Notes: a model not told the origin generated them from the sequence alone. A DNA stretch of 60,021 nucleotides from Oscillatoriaceae cyanobacterium Prado104 (GCA_025454405.1 JALOON010000041.1:1-60021); one strand, 5' to 3'; shown: positions 17,027-26,318, numbered from the stretch's first letter. Translations and numbers: made by a program.

Positions 17027-17701
17027 TTAAAATTTAAACACCTCAAATTTTGGAGTACCGTAAACCATTTGCTTGTCTACTGCCGAAAAAACTTTATTAT
17101 TAGCAGCATCAGAAACCAAACACTTGCAAACTAACTGCGCTACATCAGCCCGATGAATGGTTCCCGCAACCCGACTGTCTTCTGTTAAAATACCGTTCCC
17201 CGTTGCAGGTTCTGATTTCAGCCCTCCCGGACGAATGATAATATAAATTAGCCCGCTGGCTATCAGGTGGTTTTCTGCTTTTTCCTTTTCTACCAATACA
17301 GCACCCAAAGTTTCTAAAGCTTGCGGCGGTAAAGCGGCGACACTATTGCCGCTGCCGATCGAAGAAACTAAAATAAATTTATGTACTCCTGCTTTGAGGG
17401 CTGCATCAATCAAGTTTTTATTGCCCAGATAATCCGCTCTTTCTCCATCTTGCGGCAAGCCGCCAATCGTGCTGATAACGGCATGAATTGGCTCGCCTGC
17501 CGTCATTGCCGCTGCCATTGCTGCTGCGTCTAAAGCATCGCCTGTAGCGATTTTGATGCCCATTGCTTCTAATTCAACAGCGGTTTTTTCCGATCGCAAA
17601 AGTGCTGTTACTGGTATTTTTTGTTCTACCAAGCACTTAGCTATTTCTCTGCCGACGCCTCGGCTTGCTCCTGCTAAAAAGATGTGGGATTTTTCTGTCA
17701 T
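17027..17701 (-). CDS. NAD(P)-binding atypical SDR family protein
   Basis: 224 residues starting MTEKSHIFLAGASRGVGREI. The GASRGVGREI glycine-rich turn is a Rossmann NAD(P) site of the atypical SDR (NmrA/YwnB-like, NAD(P)H-binding) class. HAVISTIGG and FILVSSIGSG follow as the next strands. The classical YxxxK catalytic pair is not evident: the region after the VSS strand reads LVEKEKAENHLIASGL and then YIIIRPGGL, which is typical of epimerase-like or flavin-reductase-like members. It is probably a soluble oxidoreductase or redox sensor with unknown substrate. It is a single gene. Confidence 0.85.
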   Translation of the reverse strand: MTEKSHIFLAGASRGVGREIAKCLVEQKIPVTALLRSEKTAVELEAMGIKIATGDALDAAAMAAAMTAGEPIHAVISTIGGLPQDGERADYLGNKNLIDAALKAGVHKFILVSSIGSGNSVAALPPQALETLGAVLVEKEKAENHLIASGLIYIIIRPGGLKSEPATGNGILTEDSRVAGTIHRADVAQLVCKCLVSDAANNKVFSAVDKQMVYGTPKFEVFKF

Positions 17702-17813
17702 GTCGATCGTGTTTGGATTGGTTTACCAAGCGGATTTATCTAATTTTGATGATTATACAGCAATTTTGTTTGTTGGCGCTGGATTGAGGCAGAAGTTGCG
17801 CGGCTACTCGATA

Positions 17814-17841
17814 TGTAGGGTGCGCAGTACGCACCTTACCG
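17814..17841. repeat. GTAGGGTGCGCAGTACGCACCTTAC-type palindrome (family H)
   Basis: GGGTGCG...CGCACC forms a short hairpin. Similar palindromes occur at about 42869-42893 and 54089-54116, each in an intergenic region. Confidence 0.7.
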
Positions 17842-17931
17842 CTTGGACAACTGGATTTATTTTTAACGAACCGCGAAGGCGCAAAGAGCGCGAAGGAAGA
17901 AAAGAGAAGGGTTGGCTAGCATCTCATTATT

Positions 17932-18543
17932 TTAGGGTTTTCTGGCTGCGATTACCAGCCAATTTTGAGCTGTTTTTGGCAATCCGGGCGGGCGGTAGTA
18001 GTGGTGAATAATTGCAAATCCCGCTTGTTCCACGCAGGGAGCTAAGGTTTCGTATTCCCAACCTGTAGTGTAGCGTTTTCCGGTCGATCGTTCGTCGTAG
18101 CCTTCCCAATTTCCCCTACACATTGACATGACAATCGCACCGTTTGCAACCAGCGTTTGGTGCAAATCTGTCAGCACTTTTACCATTTCCTCTCTGGGAA
18201 CGTGAATCAGGGAAGCGTTGGCAAAAATACCGTCAAATTCTGCTTTTGGCAAAGCTAAATTGAGAAAAGATTGCTGCCAAACTTCGCACCCCGATAGCTC
18301 TTTTGCGGTTTTTACAAACGCCGGAGTCGCATCTAAGCCTACAGCGGTATGTCCTTGACTTTTAAAGGCGACTAAATCCCTTCCCGGCCCGCACCCTATA
18401 TCGAGAATGTTACCGGGGTTGCGGGGCATGATAGCGGTGAGTGCGTCGCGATTTTGCGATACATCGTGATTCCAAGTTCCGGCTCGGAAAGATTCGGCGG
18501 TTAGCTGGTATTCGGCGATCGTAATTTCTTCGCGCTTGTCCAC
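17932..18543 (-). CDS. Class I SAM-dependent methyltransferase
   Basis: 203 residues from the GTG at 18543 (MDKREEITIAEYQLTAESFR), chosen because GGGGGA lies about 6 bases upstream; a TTG at 18558 also opens the frame. NILDIGCGPGRDLVAFKSQG is the standard SAM-binding motif I. AVGLDATPAFVKTA is motif II, and FDGIFANASLIHVPREEM contains the motif III/IV acidic loop. The remaining C-terminal part includes MSMCRGNWEGYDER and a final beta strand. It has the form of small-molecule (UbiE/TehB-like) methyltransferases. The substrate is unknown. It follows the SDR gene on the same strand after about 230 bp, so co-transcription is uncertain. Confidence 0.88.
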   Translation of the reverse strand: MDKREEITIAEYQLTAESFRAGTWNHDVSQNRDALTAIMPRNPGNILDIGCGPGRDLVAFKSQGHTAVGLDATPAFVKTAKELSGCEVWQQSFLNLALPKAEFDGIFANASLIHVPREEMVKVLTDLHQTLVANGAIVMSMCRGNWEGYDERSTGKRYTTGWEYETLAPCVEQAGFAIIHHYYRPPGLPKTAQNWLVIAARKP

Positions 18544-18680
18544 AAGTCCCCCAGACAATTTTAGATTTTAGATTTTAAATTTTAGATTGAAAGGATGCTT
18601 TTGGTCAAGTTTTATGCCTGTTAGGAAATAAATAATCATCTGTCCTTCGCTCTCGATCTCGATCGGACTGCTTTGAGATT

Positions 18681-20129
18681 TTAGTCTTGAGATTTTCGAT
18701 TTAAGGGATGCTTTCGATCGACTGTTCTACCTGTAAGAAAATAAACAACCATTTGTCCTTTGCCTTTAACCTCAATCGTACCGCGTTTTTCAAATAAATA
18801 TCGATCGTGCAGCAATTTATAAGTTGAGTCGCTCACTTGAATTTTACCGGGTATGCCTTGGGATTCCATGCGGCTGGCAGTGTTGACAGCATCTCCCCAC
18901 AAATCGTAAATAAACTTTTTAGTCCCGATGACGCCTGCTACGACAGGGCCGCTATTAATCCCGATGCGGATGTTCAATGGTGTACCGCTTTCGTCGCTAA
19001 ATTTTGCAATTGCTTCCTGCATTTCGAGGGCCATTTCAGCAACCGATTCTGCATGATCGGTACAGGGCATCGGCAAGCCACCAGCTACCATATAATTATC
19101 GCCGATCGTCTTAATTTTTTCCAAGCCGTAGCGATCGCTGAGTCGATCGAATTCAGAAAATATCTCGTTCAGCATTTTGACTAATATTTCTGGTGAAGTA
19201 CGGGAAGATATTTCGGTGAAGCCGACAATATCGGCAAACAAAATCGTTACCTCAGCAAATCCGTCGGCAATATTGCTGTTGCCTTGTTTGAGTCGATCGG
19301 CAATCATCTGCGGCAGAATATTTAACAATAGCTTTTCCGACTTTTCCTGCTCTTCTCGCAAAAATTCTTCTGCTTTCTTGCGCTGCAAAATTTCATCGTA
19401 AACCCGACAAAACATTTGATTGAAGGCAACCATCACATCTCCCAACTCGTCCTTGCCTTTGGCAGAAAAAGAGTAAAAATCAGGTTTGTCCTTATCTTTG
19501 CTCAAAGCTTCTCCTGCTGCTATCAAATCGTCGCGCAGTCTCAGGATCGGCGCAATGACTGTTGCCCCCAAAACTAGCATGGTTACTAAACAAACAAAAG
19601 CAGATATAATGGCAACTAAACCAGCAATTCTCCAAGTAAAAGCGTGCAGTTCCCGCGTGACTGACGAGGCATCGTGGCGCACGATTAATACGTAGTTCCC
19701 TCCAAGGTAGCGGTTTGTCCAAGCTACATCGTAGTGGCTGCCATCTAAACTTCGTTTGCGGAAAATATGCGCATCTTTTACTATTTGCAAATTGAGTTCG
19801 GGTGTTTCTCCAAATGTATGCTTTAACTCACCGTCAGATTTGTAGATAGATAATCCTAAAACTACTGGAGAATTTTCAACAGCCTTTTGAATTCTTGTTT
19901 GGAATAAATTGCGATCGGACATATCTTGTTTGAGCAAAAACACGAGAGAATCCACAGTCGCGCCAGACACCTTTTCGAGTTGCGTTAAAAGTTCTTTTTC
20001 GTAGCGAAAATAAGAAGGAACTAGAATAATTCCCTCAATAACAAGTATACTCCCAAATACCCACAAGGCTATTTGTCGGGACAAGCGAGCTTTTAAAAAG
20101 CTCAAAAATGCCAAACTCCGCAGTTTCAT
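18681..20129 (-). CDS. Membrane-anchored adenylate cyclase (sensor, HAMP, class III cyclase)
   Basis: 482 residues. Membrane helices at about 18-38 and 166-190 bracket an extracytoplasmic sensor of about 125 residues. A HAMP-like linker (about 190-250), a coiled coil (250-270) and a class III cyclase domain (290-465) follow. The catalytic set is intact: metal-binding Asp300 (LFADIVGF) and Asp344 (IGDNYM), adenine-selecting Lys340 and Asp409 (FIYDLWG), and transition-state Asn416 and Arg420 (NTASRM). The Lys/Asp pair predicts cAMP rather than cGMP. It lies just downstream of a second cyclase with a different sensor, on the same strand, and the catalytic domains are clearly related, so a duplication is likely. 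The ligand of the sensor is unknown. Confidence 0.92.
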   Translation of the reverse strand: MKLRSLAFLSFLKARLSRQIALWVFGSILVIEGIILVPSYFRYEKELLTQLEKVSGATVDSLVFLLKQDMSDRNLFQTRIQKAVENSPVVLGLSIYKSDGELKHTFGETPELNLQIVKDAHIFRKRSLDGSHYDVAWTNRYLGGNYVLIVRHDASSVTRELHAFTWRIAGLVAIISAFVCLVTMLVLGATVIAPILRLRDDLIAAGEALSKDKDKPDFYSFSAKGKDELGDVMVAFNQMFCRVYDEILQRKKAEEFLREEQEKSEKLLLNILPQMIADRLKQGNSNIADGFAEVTILFADIVGFTEISSRTSPEILVKMLNEIFSEFDRLSDRYGLEKIKTIGDNYMVAGGLPMPCTDHAESVAEMALEMQEAIAKFSDESGTPLNIRIGINSGPVVAGVIGTKKFIYDLWGDAVNTASRMESQGIPGKIQVSDSTYKLLHDRYLFEKRGTIEVKGKGQMVVYFLTGRTVDRKHPLNRKSQD

Positions 20130-20159
20130 AGACGCAGTTTCATAGTATATAATATTATA

Positions 20160-20250
20160 CAGGGAAGAGGGCAGAGTGGGAGAGTCGGAGAGTGGGAAAG
20201 TGGAGAGGGGGGGGGAGGGGGAGAGTCGGAGAGTGGGAGAGGGAGAATTT
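20160..20250. repeat. GAGAGTGGG purine-rich low-complexity tract
   Basis: Irregular repeats of GAGAGTGGGAGAGTCGGAG occur in the gap between the two cyclase genes. A related GGGGGAGAG tract is at about 37270-37360. Confidence 0.75.
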
Positions 20251-20343
20251 TTACTCCTTACTTGTTCCTTCTTCTAATGACTAATGACTAATGACAAATA
20301 ACTGCTATCAACCATCGACTCTCAACTCTCAACTCTTGACTGA

Positions 20344-21828
20344 CTAATGACTGATAGCTAATGACTGCCAGTTGCTGGTTAATCTGCCCGCAAGCAGATA
20401 AGTATTCATATCGCCTTTGCCTTTTACGTGAATGAATCCCCGGTCTTCAAACAGATACTTATTTCGTAAAAGATTGTAAGTCGATTGGGTGACTTGAATC
20501 GTACCGGGAAGCCCGTGAGATTCCATGCGGGAAGCTGTATTTACGGCATCGCCCCAGAGATCGTAAATGAACTTTTTAGTGCCTATTACACCCGCAATTG
20601 CCGGGCCGGTATTGATGCCGATGCGAATATTAATTACCGCATTGTGTCTGGCATTAAATTTAACTAATTCCTCCTTCATATCTAAAGCCATTTCTGCAAT
20701 ATTTTCGGCATGATTGTCACAAGGATTTGGCAAGCCTCCAACTACCATATAAGCATCACCGATCGTCTTGATTTTTTCCAAACCGTGCTTTTCAGTTAAA
20801 TCGTCAAATGCTGAAAAAATTTCATTTAGCAATTCTACCAATTCTTCGGGCGATATTTGCGATGAAAGCACCGTAAAACCGACGATATCAGCAAACAAAA
20901 TCGTGACTTCGGCGAAGGCTTCAGCAATACTGCTGTGACCTTCTTTTAACTTAGCTGCGATCGATTCCGGCAAAATATTTAACAGCAGTCGATCGCTCTT
21001 TTCCTGTTCTTTCACCAATTCTATATTAGCCTCTTGCAATTGTGCCGTGCGTTCCATGACTCTGTGTTCTAGTTCTCTAGCATTTTGGCGCAATCGACCG
21101 ATGGCTAAAGTCAATCCCGAAACTGCCAAAACCGAAAGTCCGACTAACAATAAAAATAAGTCTCGCAGCCCGTTGCGAGTTTTTTGATTGACGGTATCTA
21201 AAGGCTGAGTAATCTCCAGTATTCCCCGCACATCTCCCTCTTTCCAATCTGTTTTAGGACTCTCGGGGTGAGTGTTGTGACACTTGACGCAGCTAGCAGT
21301 TAAAACATCAGCTTGCGCGTATCGAAATACTGGTTTGCCGCGAAACGTATCCTTGCGAAAAAATTCTTCTGTGGGGTTTTTTGTCAAATAAGCAAGTGCC
21401 TCCCGTTCAAAATCATCTCTCGCGCCTCCTTCCGCTTTCCGCCAAGGAAAAGGAAAGTCGCTGTACAGCCTGACTGACACATCTGGATTGAGATTGCTGA
21501 TGTGATTTCCCAAATCGATTAAGAAGGCTGCCGGTACGGGAACTGTTACTTTTGTTGGCTTGTAATCGTGGGTGAAGTTAATCGCATTAACCTTGGTTAA
21601 AGGCTTGACAACCTCGGTACTGTAAAGGGTGCGGGCTTCTTTAATTGTTTGCGCGTAAAGTGTAGCATTCTGGAGTGCTTGCGATTTAATTATGGTGGAA
21701 GAAAGACGATACATACTTGCCATCGTTATTCCTACACCAACACAAAATAAAATCGTCAAAACCAGAATAATTTGCTTGTAAATTATTTTGCTGAGGGTGG
21801 ATCGGCTGCGAGAAAGTAATTGGCGCAT
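20344..21828 (-). CDS. Adenylate cyclase with periplasmic c-type haem (DUF3365-like) sensor domain
   Basis: 494 residues. Helix 1 (about 19-40) and helix 2 (about 222-243) enclose a periplasmic domain with a single CVKCH motif at 180-184, the c-type haem attachment site typical of DUF3365/Tll0287-like sensor domains. After helix 2 comes a coiled coil (about 245-283) and a class III cyclase domain (about 305-480). Catalytic residues are Asp314 and Asp358 for metals, Lys354 and Asp423 for adenine selection, and Asn430 and Arg434. All are present, so cAMP synthesis is predicted. A haem sensor coupled to a cyclase suggests that redox state or a gas ligand is read into cAMP (inference). The next gene downstream is a second cyclase with a haem-free sensor. 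Confidence 0.9.
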   Translation of the reverse strand: MRQLLSRSRSTLSKIIYKQIILVLTILFCVGVGITMASMYRLSSTIIKSQALQNATLYAQTIKEARTLYSTEVVKPLTKVNAINFTHDYKPTKVTVPVPAAFLIDLGNHISNLNPDVSVRLYSDFPFPWRKAEGGARDDFEREALAYLTKNPTEEFFRKDTFRGKPVFRYAQADVLTASCVKCHNTHPESPKTDWKEGDVRGILEITQPLDTVNQKTRNGLRDLFLLLVGLSVLAVSGLTLAIGRLRQNARELEHRVMERTAQLQEANIELVKEQEKSDRLLLNILPESIAAKLKEGHSSIAEAFAEVTILFADIVGFTVLSSQISPEELVELLNEIFSAFDDLTEKHGLEKIKTIGDAYMVVGGLPNPCDNHAENIAEMALDMKEELVKFNARHNAVINIRIGINTGPAIAGVIGTKKFIYDLWGDAVNTASRMESHGLPGTIQVTQSTYNLLRNKYLFEDRGFIHVKGKGDMNTYLLAGRLTSNWQSLAISH

Positions 21829-22234
21829 GGTATCCTCAAGTGTGAGGGTTAATCTTTAAGTGAATATACGCATCTCTAAGATAGCACCGCTTTTTCTAGC
21901 AGGTTTGCTGGTGTCAGCCAAGACAGCAGGCTGCAAACGCTGGTTAAGTAGTCAAGACTTACGTATAAATACTGGAGAAACCGGATGTTTCATCTGTATT
22001 AAAGGCTTCGACGCAGTATGTTTGCAAAAAGGTCCGGTTTTTGACCTCCAGCGCGCAAGTTATATTAGTATTTACAGGGCACGATCGCATTCTCCGTAAA
22101 AATACGCATAATTTAATCGAGATTTGCCCCGCAAGTCTGAAATGCCATCGGATGTGGGATTGTTTGCTGCAAACGTCCAAACAACTCAAAACTCAAAACT
22201 CAAAACTCAAAACTCAAAACTCAAAACTCCCGAA
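21829..22234. other. Intergenic region with repeats and a possible lipoprotein remnant
   Basis: A frame starting at the GTG at 21860 begins MNIRISKIAPLFLAGLLVSA and then KTAGC, which resembles a lipoprotein signal with a lipobox. It then runs directly into the hairpin repeat at 21975-22042 and ends without a domain. A simple repeat of AAAACTC/CAAAACT fills 22186-22230. I treat the frame as a possible gene remnant interrupted by the repeat, with low certainty. Confidence 0.4.
21975..22042. repeat. Second copy of the AAACCGG hairpin element
   Basis: GAGAAACCGGATGTTTCAT...GGTCCGGTTTTTGACC keeps the ATTAAAGGCTTCGACGCA core of the copy at 15268-15334, with mismatches in both arms. Confidence 0.75.
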
Positions 22235-23164
22235 TTAAAACGCCTGCCAAGCGCTACCTTGATATCCGAAATTAAAGATTTCGGAATGCAGTATTTCTGC
22301 TAATATCTCTAAGGAGTCCACCAATCTCGGACCGGGACGGTTAAAGTAAGAATTGCCGTCAGTAACGTAAACTTTTCCGGTTTTTACAGCGCGCAAATCT
22401 TGCCATTCTGCATATTTAGCCACCTGGATTGCTTCGCTGCGAGTGCGGTTTAAATCGAAGCCGCAAGGCATGAAAATAATTGCATCGGGATTAGCTGCTG
22501 CTAGAGATTCCCATTTCAACCAAGGAGAATGTTTGCCTGCCATCCCAAACAGCGAATTGCCTCCCGCCATTGCGACTAATTCGGGAATCCAATTTCCCGC
22601 AGCCATCAAAGGTTCAATCCACTCGATGCAGGCTACCTCGGGAACTCTTCCAGCAGTCAAGGGGGCTAATGTTTGGATTTTAGCAGTGATAGTATCAACG
22701 CGGGTTTTTAAAAGTTCGATCGCCCTTGTTCCATCTACTCCTAAAGCCCCTGCAACTCGTGCGATATCCGTCCAGATTTCTGCTAGTGAATTCGGCTGCA
22801 AAGAAATTATTTCTGGTTTGCTGTTTACTAGCATGCTAACAGCTTGTTCGACATCTGCTAAAGAACAAGCGCAAACATCGCATTGAGCTTGAGTAATGAT
22901 GTGAGTCGGCTGCAATTTCTCCACAGTATCTATTTCTACTTTATATACGCTGAGGGCATTTTGCAACAATTCAGTTACCCGATTGTGAATTTCGCCGCTA
23001 GTACCTTCGGGATTGAATTTAGGTTGAGTGCAAACAGGCAATTTTTGGACTTCTGCGGGATAGTCGCATTCGTGCGATCGACCGACAAGCACATCAGTTA
23101 ATCCCAAACTTGCTACAATTTCGGTGGCGCTGGGAATGAGCGAAACAATTCTGAGTTGATTCAT
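22235..23164 (-). CDS. BtuF-like cobalamin/corrinoid-binding protein
   Basis: 309 residues from the ATG at 23164 (MNQLRIVSLIPSATEIV). The longer frame to 23302 overlaps the GT39 stop region and is rejected. RIVSLIPSATEIVASLGL followed by GRSHECDYP is the N-terminal lobe signature of the BtuF/FepB periplasmic-binding fold. THIITQAQCDVCACS and AIIFMPCGFDL mark the middle and the C-terminal lobe. No signal peptide is evident with this start, which is common in the cyanobacterial and archaeal cytoplasmic-looking members. Cobalamin binding is the family assumption. No BtuC/BtuD partner lies next to it, but a corrinoid adenosyltransferase-like gene is 12 kb away. Confidence 0.85.
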   Translation of the reverse strand: MNQLRIVSLIPSATEIVASLGLTDVLVGRSHECDYPAEVQKLPVCTQPKFNPEGTSGEIHNRVTELLQNALSVYKVEIDTVEKLQPTHIITQAQCDVCACSLADVEQAVSMLVNSKPEIISLQPNSLAEIWTDIARVAGALGVDGTRAIELLKTRVDTITAKIQTLAPLTAGRVPEVACIEWIEPLMAAGNWIPELVAMAGGNSLFGMAGKHSPWLKWESLAAANPDAIIFMPCGFDLNRTRSEAIQVAKYAEWQDLRAVKTGKVYVTDGNSYFNRPGPRLVDSLEILAEILHSEIFNFGYQGSAWQAF

Positions 23165-23262
23165 AATTAAATCTTGGTTTTTGTCGTAAAGTTTTACCCC
23201 CACGAGCTCATAAATAACCTCTACAACTTGTTGAGATTTGCTAGATGACTTTTTTAAGCTTG

Positions 23263-26235
23263 TTAAATTTCCAACTTTTTCAGAAATTGCAAATCTTGCC
23301 ATGCTTGAATGAGATTACCCTGCATCAAACTAGCCGCGCCGTTTAAAACTCTAATTTCCGGCAAATTTGGATTGAGTTCGATCGCGGGTTTTAAAGCAAT
23401 TTTAGCTGCTTTGGGATGCCAAGCGTACAAGTGTACGAAAGCCAGATAAGCGTAAGCGTAAGGGTTCCCAGAATCGAGCTGGGTGACTTTTTCTAAAGCG
23501 GCGATCGACCCTGCGACTTTCTGTTGCAATACCCGAGAAAATGCTAAAGCATAAGCCCATTCTACATTGTTTGGTTCCCGTTGCAACCGATATTCTAACG
23601 CTTGTTCTGCCTGAGCGGTATAATCTTGATTTGGATCGTACTGATTGATGCGTCCGATTTGCTCGAATAGAGGTTCTAAACCAGTCAATCCTTGAGGTAA
23701 ATTAGCCGCCATTGTCCTCAATTGAGTCACCAAATCCAACTCAGGTATATTAGTATTATTCTCGTTATAACTCTCTGTGCGCTCCTCGTTCCCAGGCTCT
23801 GCCTGAGAATGCAGATCCCGAGGCTCTGCCTCGATTTTAGCACTCACATTACTCTCCTTACTCTCGTTCCCAGGCAGAGCCTGGGAACGCATATCTAGAG
23901 GCAGAGCCTCTATTTTAACACTCACGGCAGGTACATTAATCGGATAAGTTTCACCTGTTTGGCGATTGAGATAAGTAGCTTTCAAACTGTAATTTCCCGG
24001 AACAATATTAGCAGGGACTAACATCGCAGTGCGATCGACAACTTGAAACCCTACAGCAAATTTATCCGCGTGCAAAATCCCCGGATGCAAAGTAGCAGAA
24101 CCGATCGCGCGATCGTGTAAAATTCTCAAAGTTTTTCCCGGCGAAACATTGCTAGTTTGCTGGTGTTTCCAAGTTACCAATACTAAGCCGGACTGCAACT
24201 GCTGCCAAGGTCCAGACCAAGTATAAGTAACGGGTAACGTCTCTCCGGGAACGGCTTGTTGGGGAACAATAAGTTGCTCTAATTTTACGCGCGATCGGGC
24301 TTCATGCAACGGTTCGACTTCAACAGGCTGCAACCGCTTGCGATAGAGTTGCAAATTAGTGTTGTCCGGCAAAATCCAAGTTTTTTGCAATTGAAAGCGA
24401 TCGCCTGTTTCGATCGTTTTTACTGTTGCAGCTTGAGCATCTTTAATGTTGTCGCGAATCGAACCTTGCGCGCCAGTTTTCGTGACAAACCAAGAGAGCG
24501 ATCGCACATCTTGCGGCACTTCTTTTAAATTAGTTCCCACCTGCCGCCCGTAAACTTGAGAATTCGCCAAAGCACCGTAATAATTTAGATTGTGTTGGTT
24601 AATTTCCGGCGTTGAAGGCAACACGCCTAAAGTAGATTGCAAGTAAGGTTGCGTGTCAATAATTTCTGCAATTACCTCTCGATGCGGCCACTCTTTTCCC
24701 AAGTAAGGATAGCTCGAATTTCCGGGACTGACAACTTGCACCAAGCTGTGTCCCAAAGCACCTCCGATCGGCCACATATGGAACAGCATTGCAGCAATTG
24801 CCGCGCCAATAGTTCCCCAGCGAATTTGTCGCCCCCACCTAGCAGGCCACAGTGTCAAACAGTAAGCCAAGAAAATAGCTAAAACTGGCAAATAAGGCAA
24901 AACATAGCGATCGTCTTTGTTGATATTTAGGGAATTAATTAAATAAGCTCCCAGCCAAAAAACTGCCAGCCAGCCCAGCGATTTAAAGGGATAATCTGCC
25001 AGTTTTATTTTAGCAAAAATCGTGGATTTTTCTGAGTTTTGCCAACGTAGAATTACATAGAGTAACGCCCCTGTTATAGGTACGAGCAAAAGCGGCCAAG
25101 AGACCTGCTCTGGTAAGAGATTCCAGTAGTAAATCCAAGCATCGATCGAACTTAGTGGCGGATCTCCTTCGGCAAGGGCAGAATCTACAGTAGCGCGTTT
25201 GCCGCCAGTTAAAATTAACAGCCAATTAGTTTTTGCCCACGGACTAAATACAGCTACCGATAGCAATAAAGCACCAACTAATTGAGCTAATCTTCCCCAA
25301 GCTTTTCGCTGCACAGTACCGACAGTTATCCAGGCGATCGGCGTAAAGAGAAATAATACAGTAGTATGTTTGACTAAAATTGATAAACCGAGAGAAATCC
25401 CAAAGGCAATAGCCCAAAAAAAAGATGAGGGGGAGAGGGAGTTTTGAGTTTTGAGTTTTGAGTTTTGAGTTTTGAGTTGAAAGAGAGTTTTGGGAGTTTT
25501 GAGTTTTGAGTTTTGAGTTTTGAGTTGTTCGGGAGTACAGTCTGCTACATCCAGTATATTGCCAGCAACCAAACCCTCATCCGCTACATCCTTATTCCCT
25601 CTTTCTTCTTCCCTCTTCTTAAAATTGGCTATCCCTAGTACATTGTCCGCAGCCAAACTTCCATCTGTTGTATCCGCTGCAAAATCCGATGTTCCTCTTC
25701 CTTCTTCCCTCTTCCTTCTTCCTTCTTCCTTCTTCCACATTGTCAAGCAAAAGAAAGTCAAAGTAATAGCAGCAGTTAGCGGGTAGTCGAGCAAAAATTG
25801 CAAGCGAAAGCGATAAAGTCCCGGCAACAAAACACAAATTGCAGCAGCCCACAAACCCACTTGTCGGTTAAACAATTGGACGCCCAAACCGTAAACTGAA
25901 GCGAGCAGAATTGCACTAAATAATAAATGAACCAGAGTAGCTCGATCGCCCCCAGTGCCGAAAAAATGCAAAAATGGCACTGTCGTAATGAAAATCAAGG
26001 GCGGAATTTTCGTCGAAAGCAGCCAAAAGTTCGTCCACCACTCCCCGGAAAACCACTGAGGATGCTGGAGTACCTCGAAGTAATTCAGCACCCCATTCAG
26101 GTATTCTGCCTGATCCCAGGCGGGGACGGATCGATCGAAGGCAAACCAAGTGCGATCGCTAATTGCCCCCAGCAGCCAAATTGCGCCCAAGACAAGCAGA
26201 CTCTTGCCCTTGCTGTCCCGATTTCGGTCACCCAT
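23263..26235 (-). CDS. GT39-type membrane glycosyltransferase with C-terminal TPRs, carrying in-frame repeats
   Basis: 990 residues. An N-terminal helix is followed by WDQAEYLNG, the acidic loop typical of GT39/ArnT-like polyprenol-phosphate sugar transferases, and about ten membrane helices to residue ~490. A periplasmic part carries a beta-sandwich-like segment, and three TPR-like helical pairs occupy about 860-985. Two stretches are encoded by repeats. Residues about 165-275 ([12 protein letters not shown] and KTQNSKLKTQNS) come from purine and TTTTGAG microsatellites between two membrane helices. Residues about 775-817 (KIEALPLDMRSQALPGNES, then a near copy) come from the family B element. 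The gene remains open despite both. The acceptor is unknown; glycosylation of exported protein or polysaccharide is the family role. Confidence 0.85.
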   Translation of the reverse strand: MGDRNRDSKGKSLLVLGAIWLLGAISDRTWFAFDRSVPAWDQAEYLNGVLNYFEVLQHPQWFSGEWWTNFWLLSTKIPPLIFITTVPFLHFFGTGGDRATLVHLLFSAILLASVYGLGVQLFNRQVGLWAAAICVLLPGLYRFRLQFLLDYPLTAAITLTFFCLTMWKKEEGRRKREEGRGTSDFAADTTDGSLAADNVLGIANFKKREEERGNKDVADEGLVAGNILDVADCTPEQLKTQNSKLKTPKTLFQLKTQNSKLKTQNSLSPSSFFWAIAFGISLGLSILVKHTTVLFLFTPIAWITVGTVQRKAWGRLAQLVGALLLSVAVFSPWAKTNWLLILTGGKRATVDSALAEGDPPLSSIDAWIYYWNLLPEQVSWPLLLVPITGALLYVILRWQNSEKSTIFAKIKLADYPFKSLGWLAVFWLGAYLINSLNINKDDRYVLPYLPVLAIFLAYCLTLWPARWGRQIRWGTIGAAIAAMLFHMWPIGGALGHSLVQVVSPGNSSYPYLGKEWPHREVIAEIIDTQPYLQSTLGVLPSTPEINQHNLNYYGALANSQVYGRQVGTNLKEVPQDVRSLSWFVTKTGAQGSIRDNIKDAQAATVKTIETGDRFQLQKTWILPDNTNLQLYRKRLQPVEVEPLHEARSRVKLEQLIVPQQAVPGETLPVTYTWSGPWQQLQSGLVLVTWKHQQTSNVSPGKTLRILHDRAIGSATLHPGILHADKFAVGFQVVDRTAMLVPANIVPGNYSLKATYLNRQTGETYPINVPAVSVKIEALPLDMRSQALPGNESKESNVSAKIEAEPRDLHSQAEPGNEERTESYNENNTNIPELDLVTQLRTMAANLPQGLTGLEPLFEQIGRINQYDPNQDYTAQAEQALEYRLQREPNNVEWAYALAFSRVLQQKVAGSIAALEKVTQLDSGNPYAYAYLAFVHLYAWHPKAAKIALKPAIELNPNLPEIRVLNGAASLMQGNLIQAWQDLQFLKKLEI
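23785..23912. repeat. Family B repeat inside the GT39 coding region
   Basis: CTCGTTCCCAGGCTCTGCC and the inverted CTCGTTCCCAGGCAGAGCCT lie in frame, encoding two similar peptide copies on the minus strand. Confidence 0.88.
25439..25527. repeat. TTTTGAG microsatellite inside the GT39 coding region
   Basis: About ten copies of a 7-base unit in two blocks, translated on the minus strand as KTQNSKL repeats. The same unit is non-coding at 6571-6630 and 22186-22230. Confidence 0.9.
25691..25738. repeat. CTTCTTC microsatellite inside the GT39 coding region
   Basis: Repeats of CTTCTTCC, translated on the minus strand as KKEEGRR-like peptide. Same family as the tracts in ribBA and lnt. Confidence 0.9.
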
Positions 26236-26318
26236 TGCGATTTTTGGAATGTAGGTTGCAGCTTTTAGCTTACAGGTGCGGGGTTGCGGGCGATCGAAAA
26301 ATTAGTTTGAAAAAGTGC

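Noticed and set aside
22235..23302. Cobalamin riboswitch for the BtuF-like gene
   Set aside because: The upstream DNA is the coding end of the GT39 gene, and no B12-box-like sequence was recognised.
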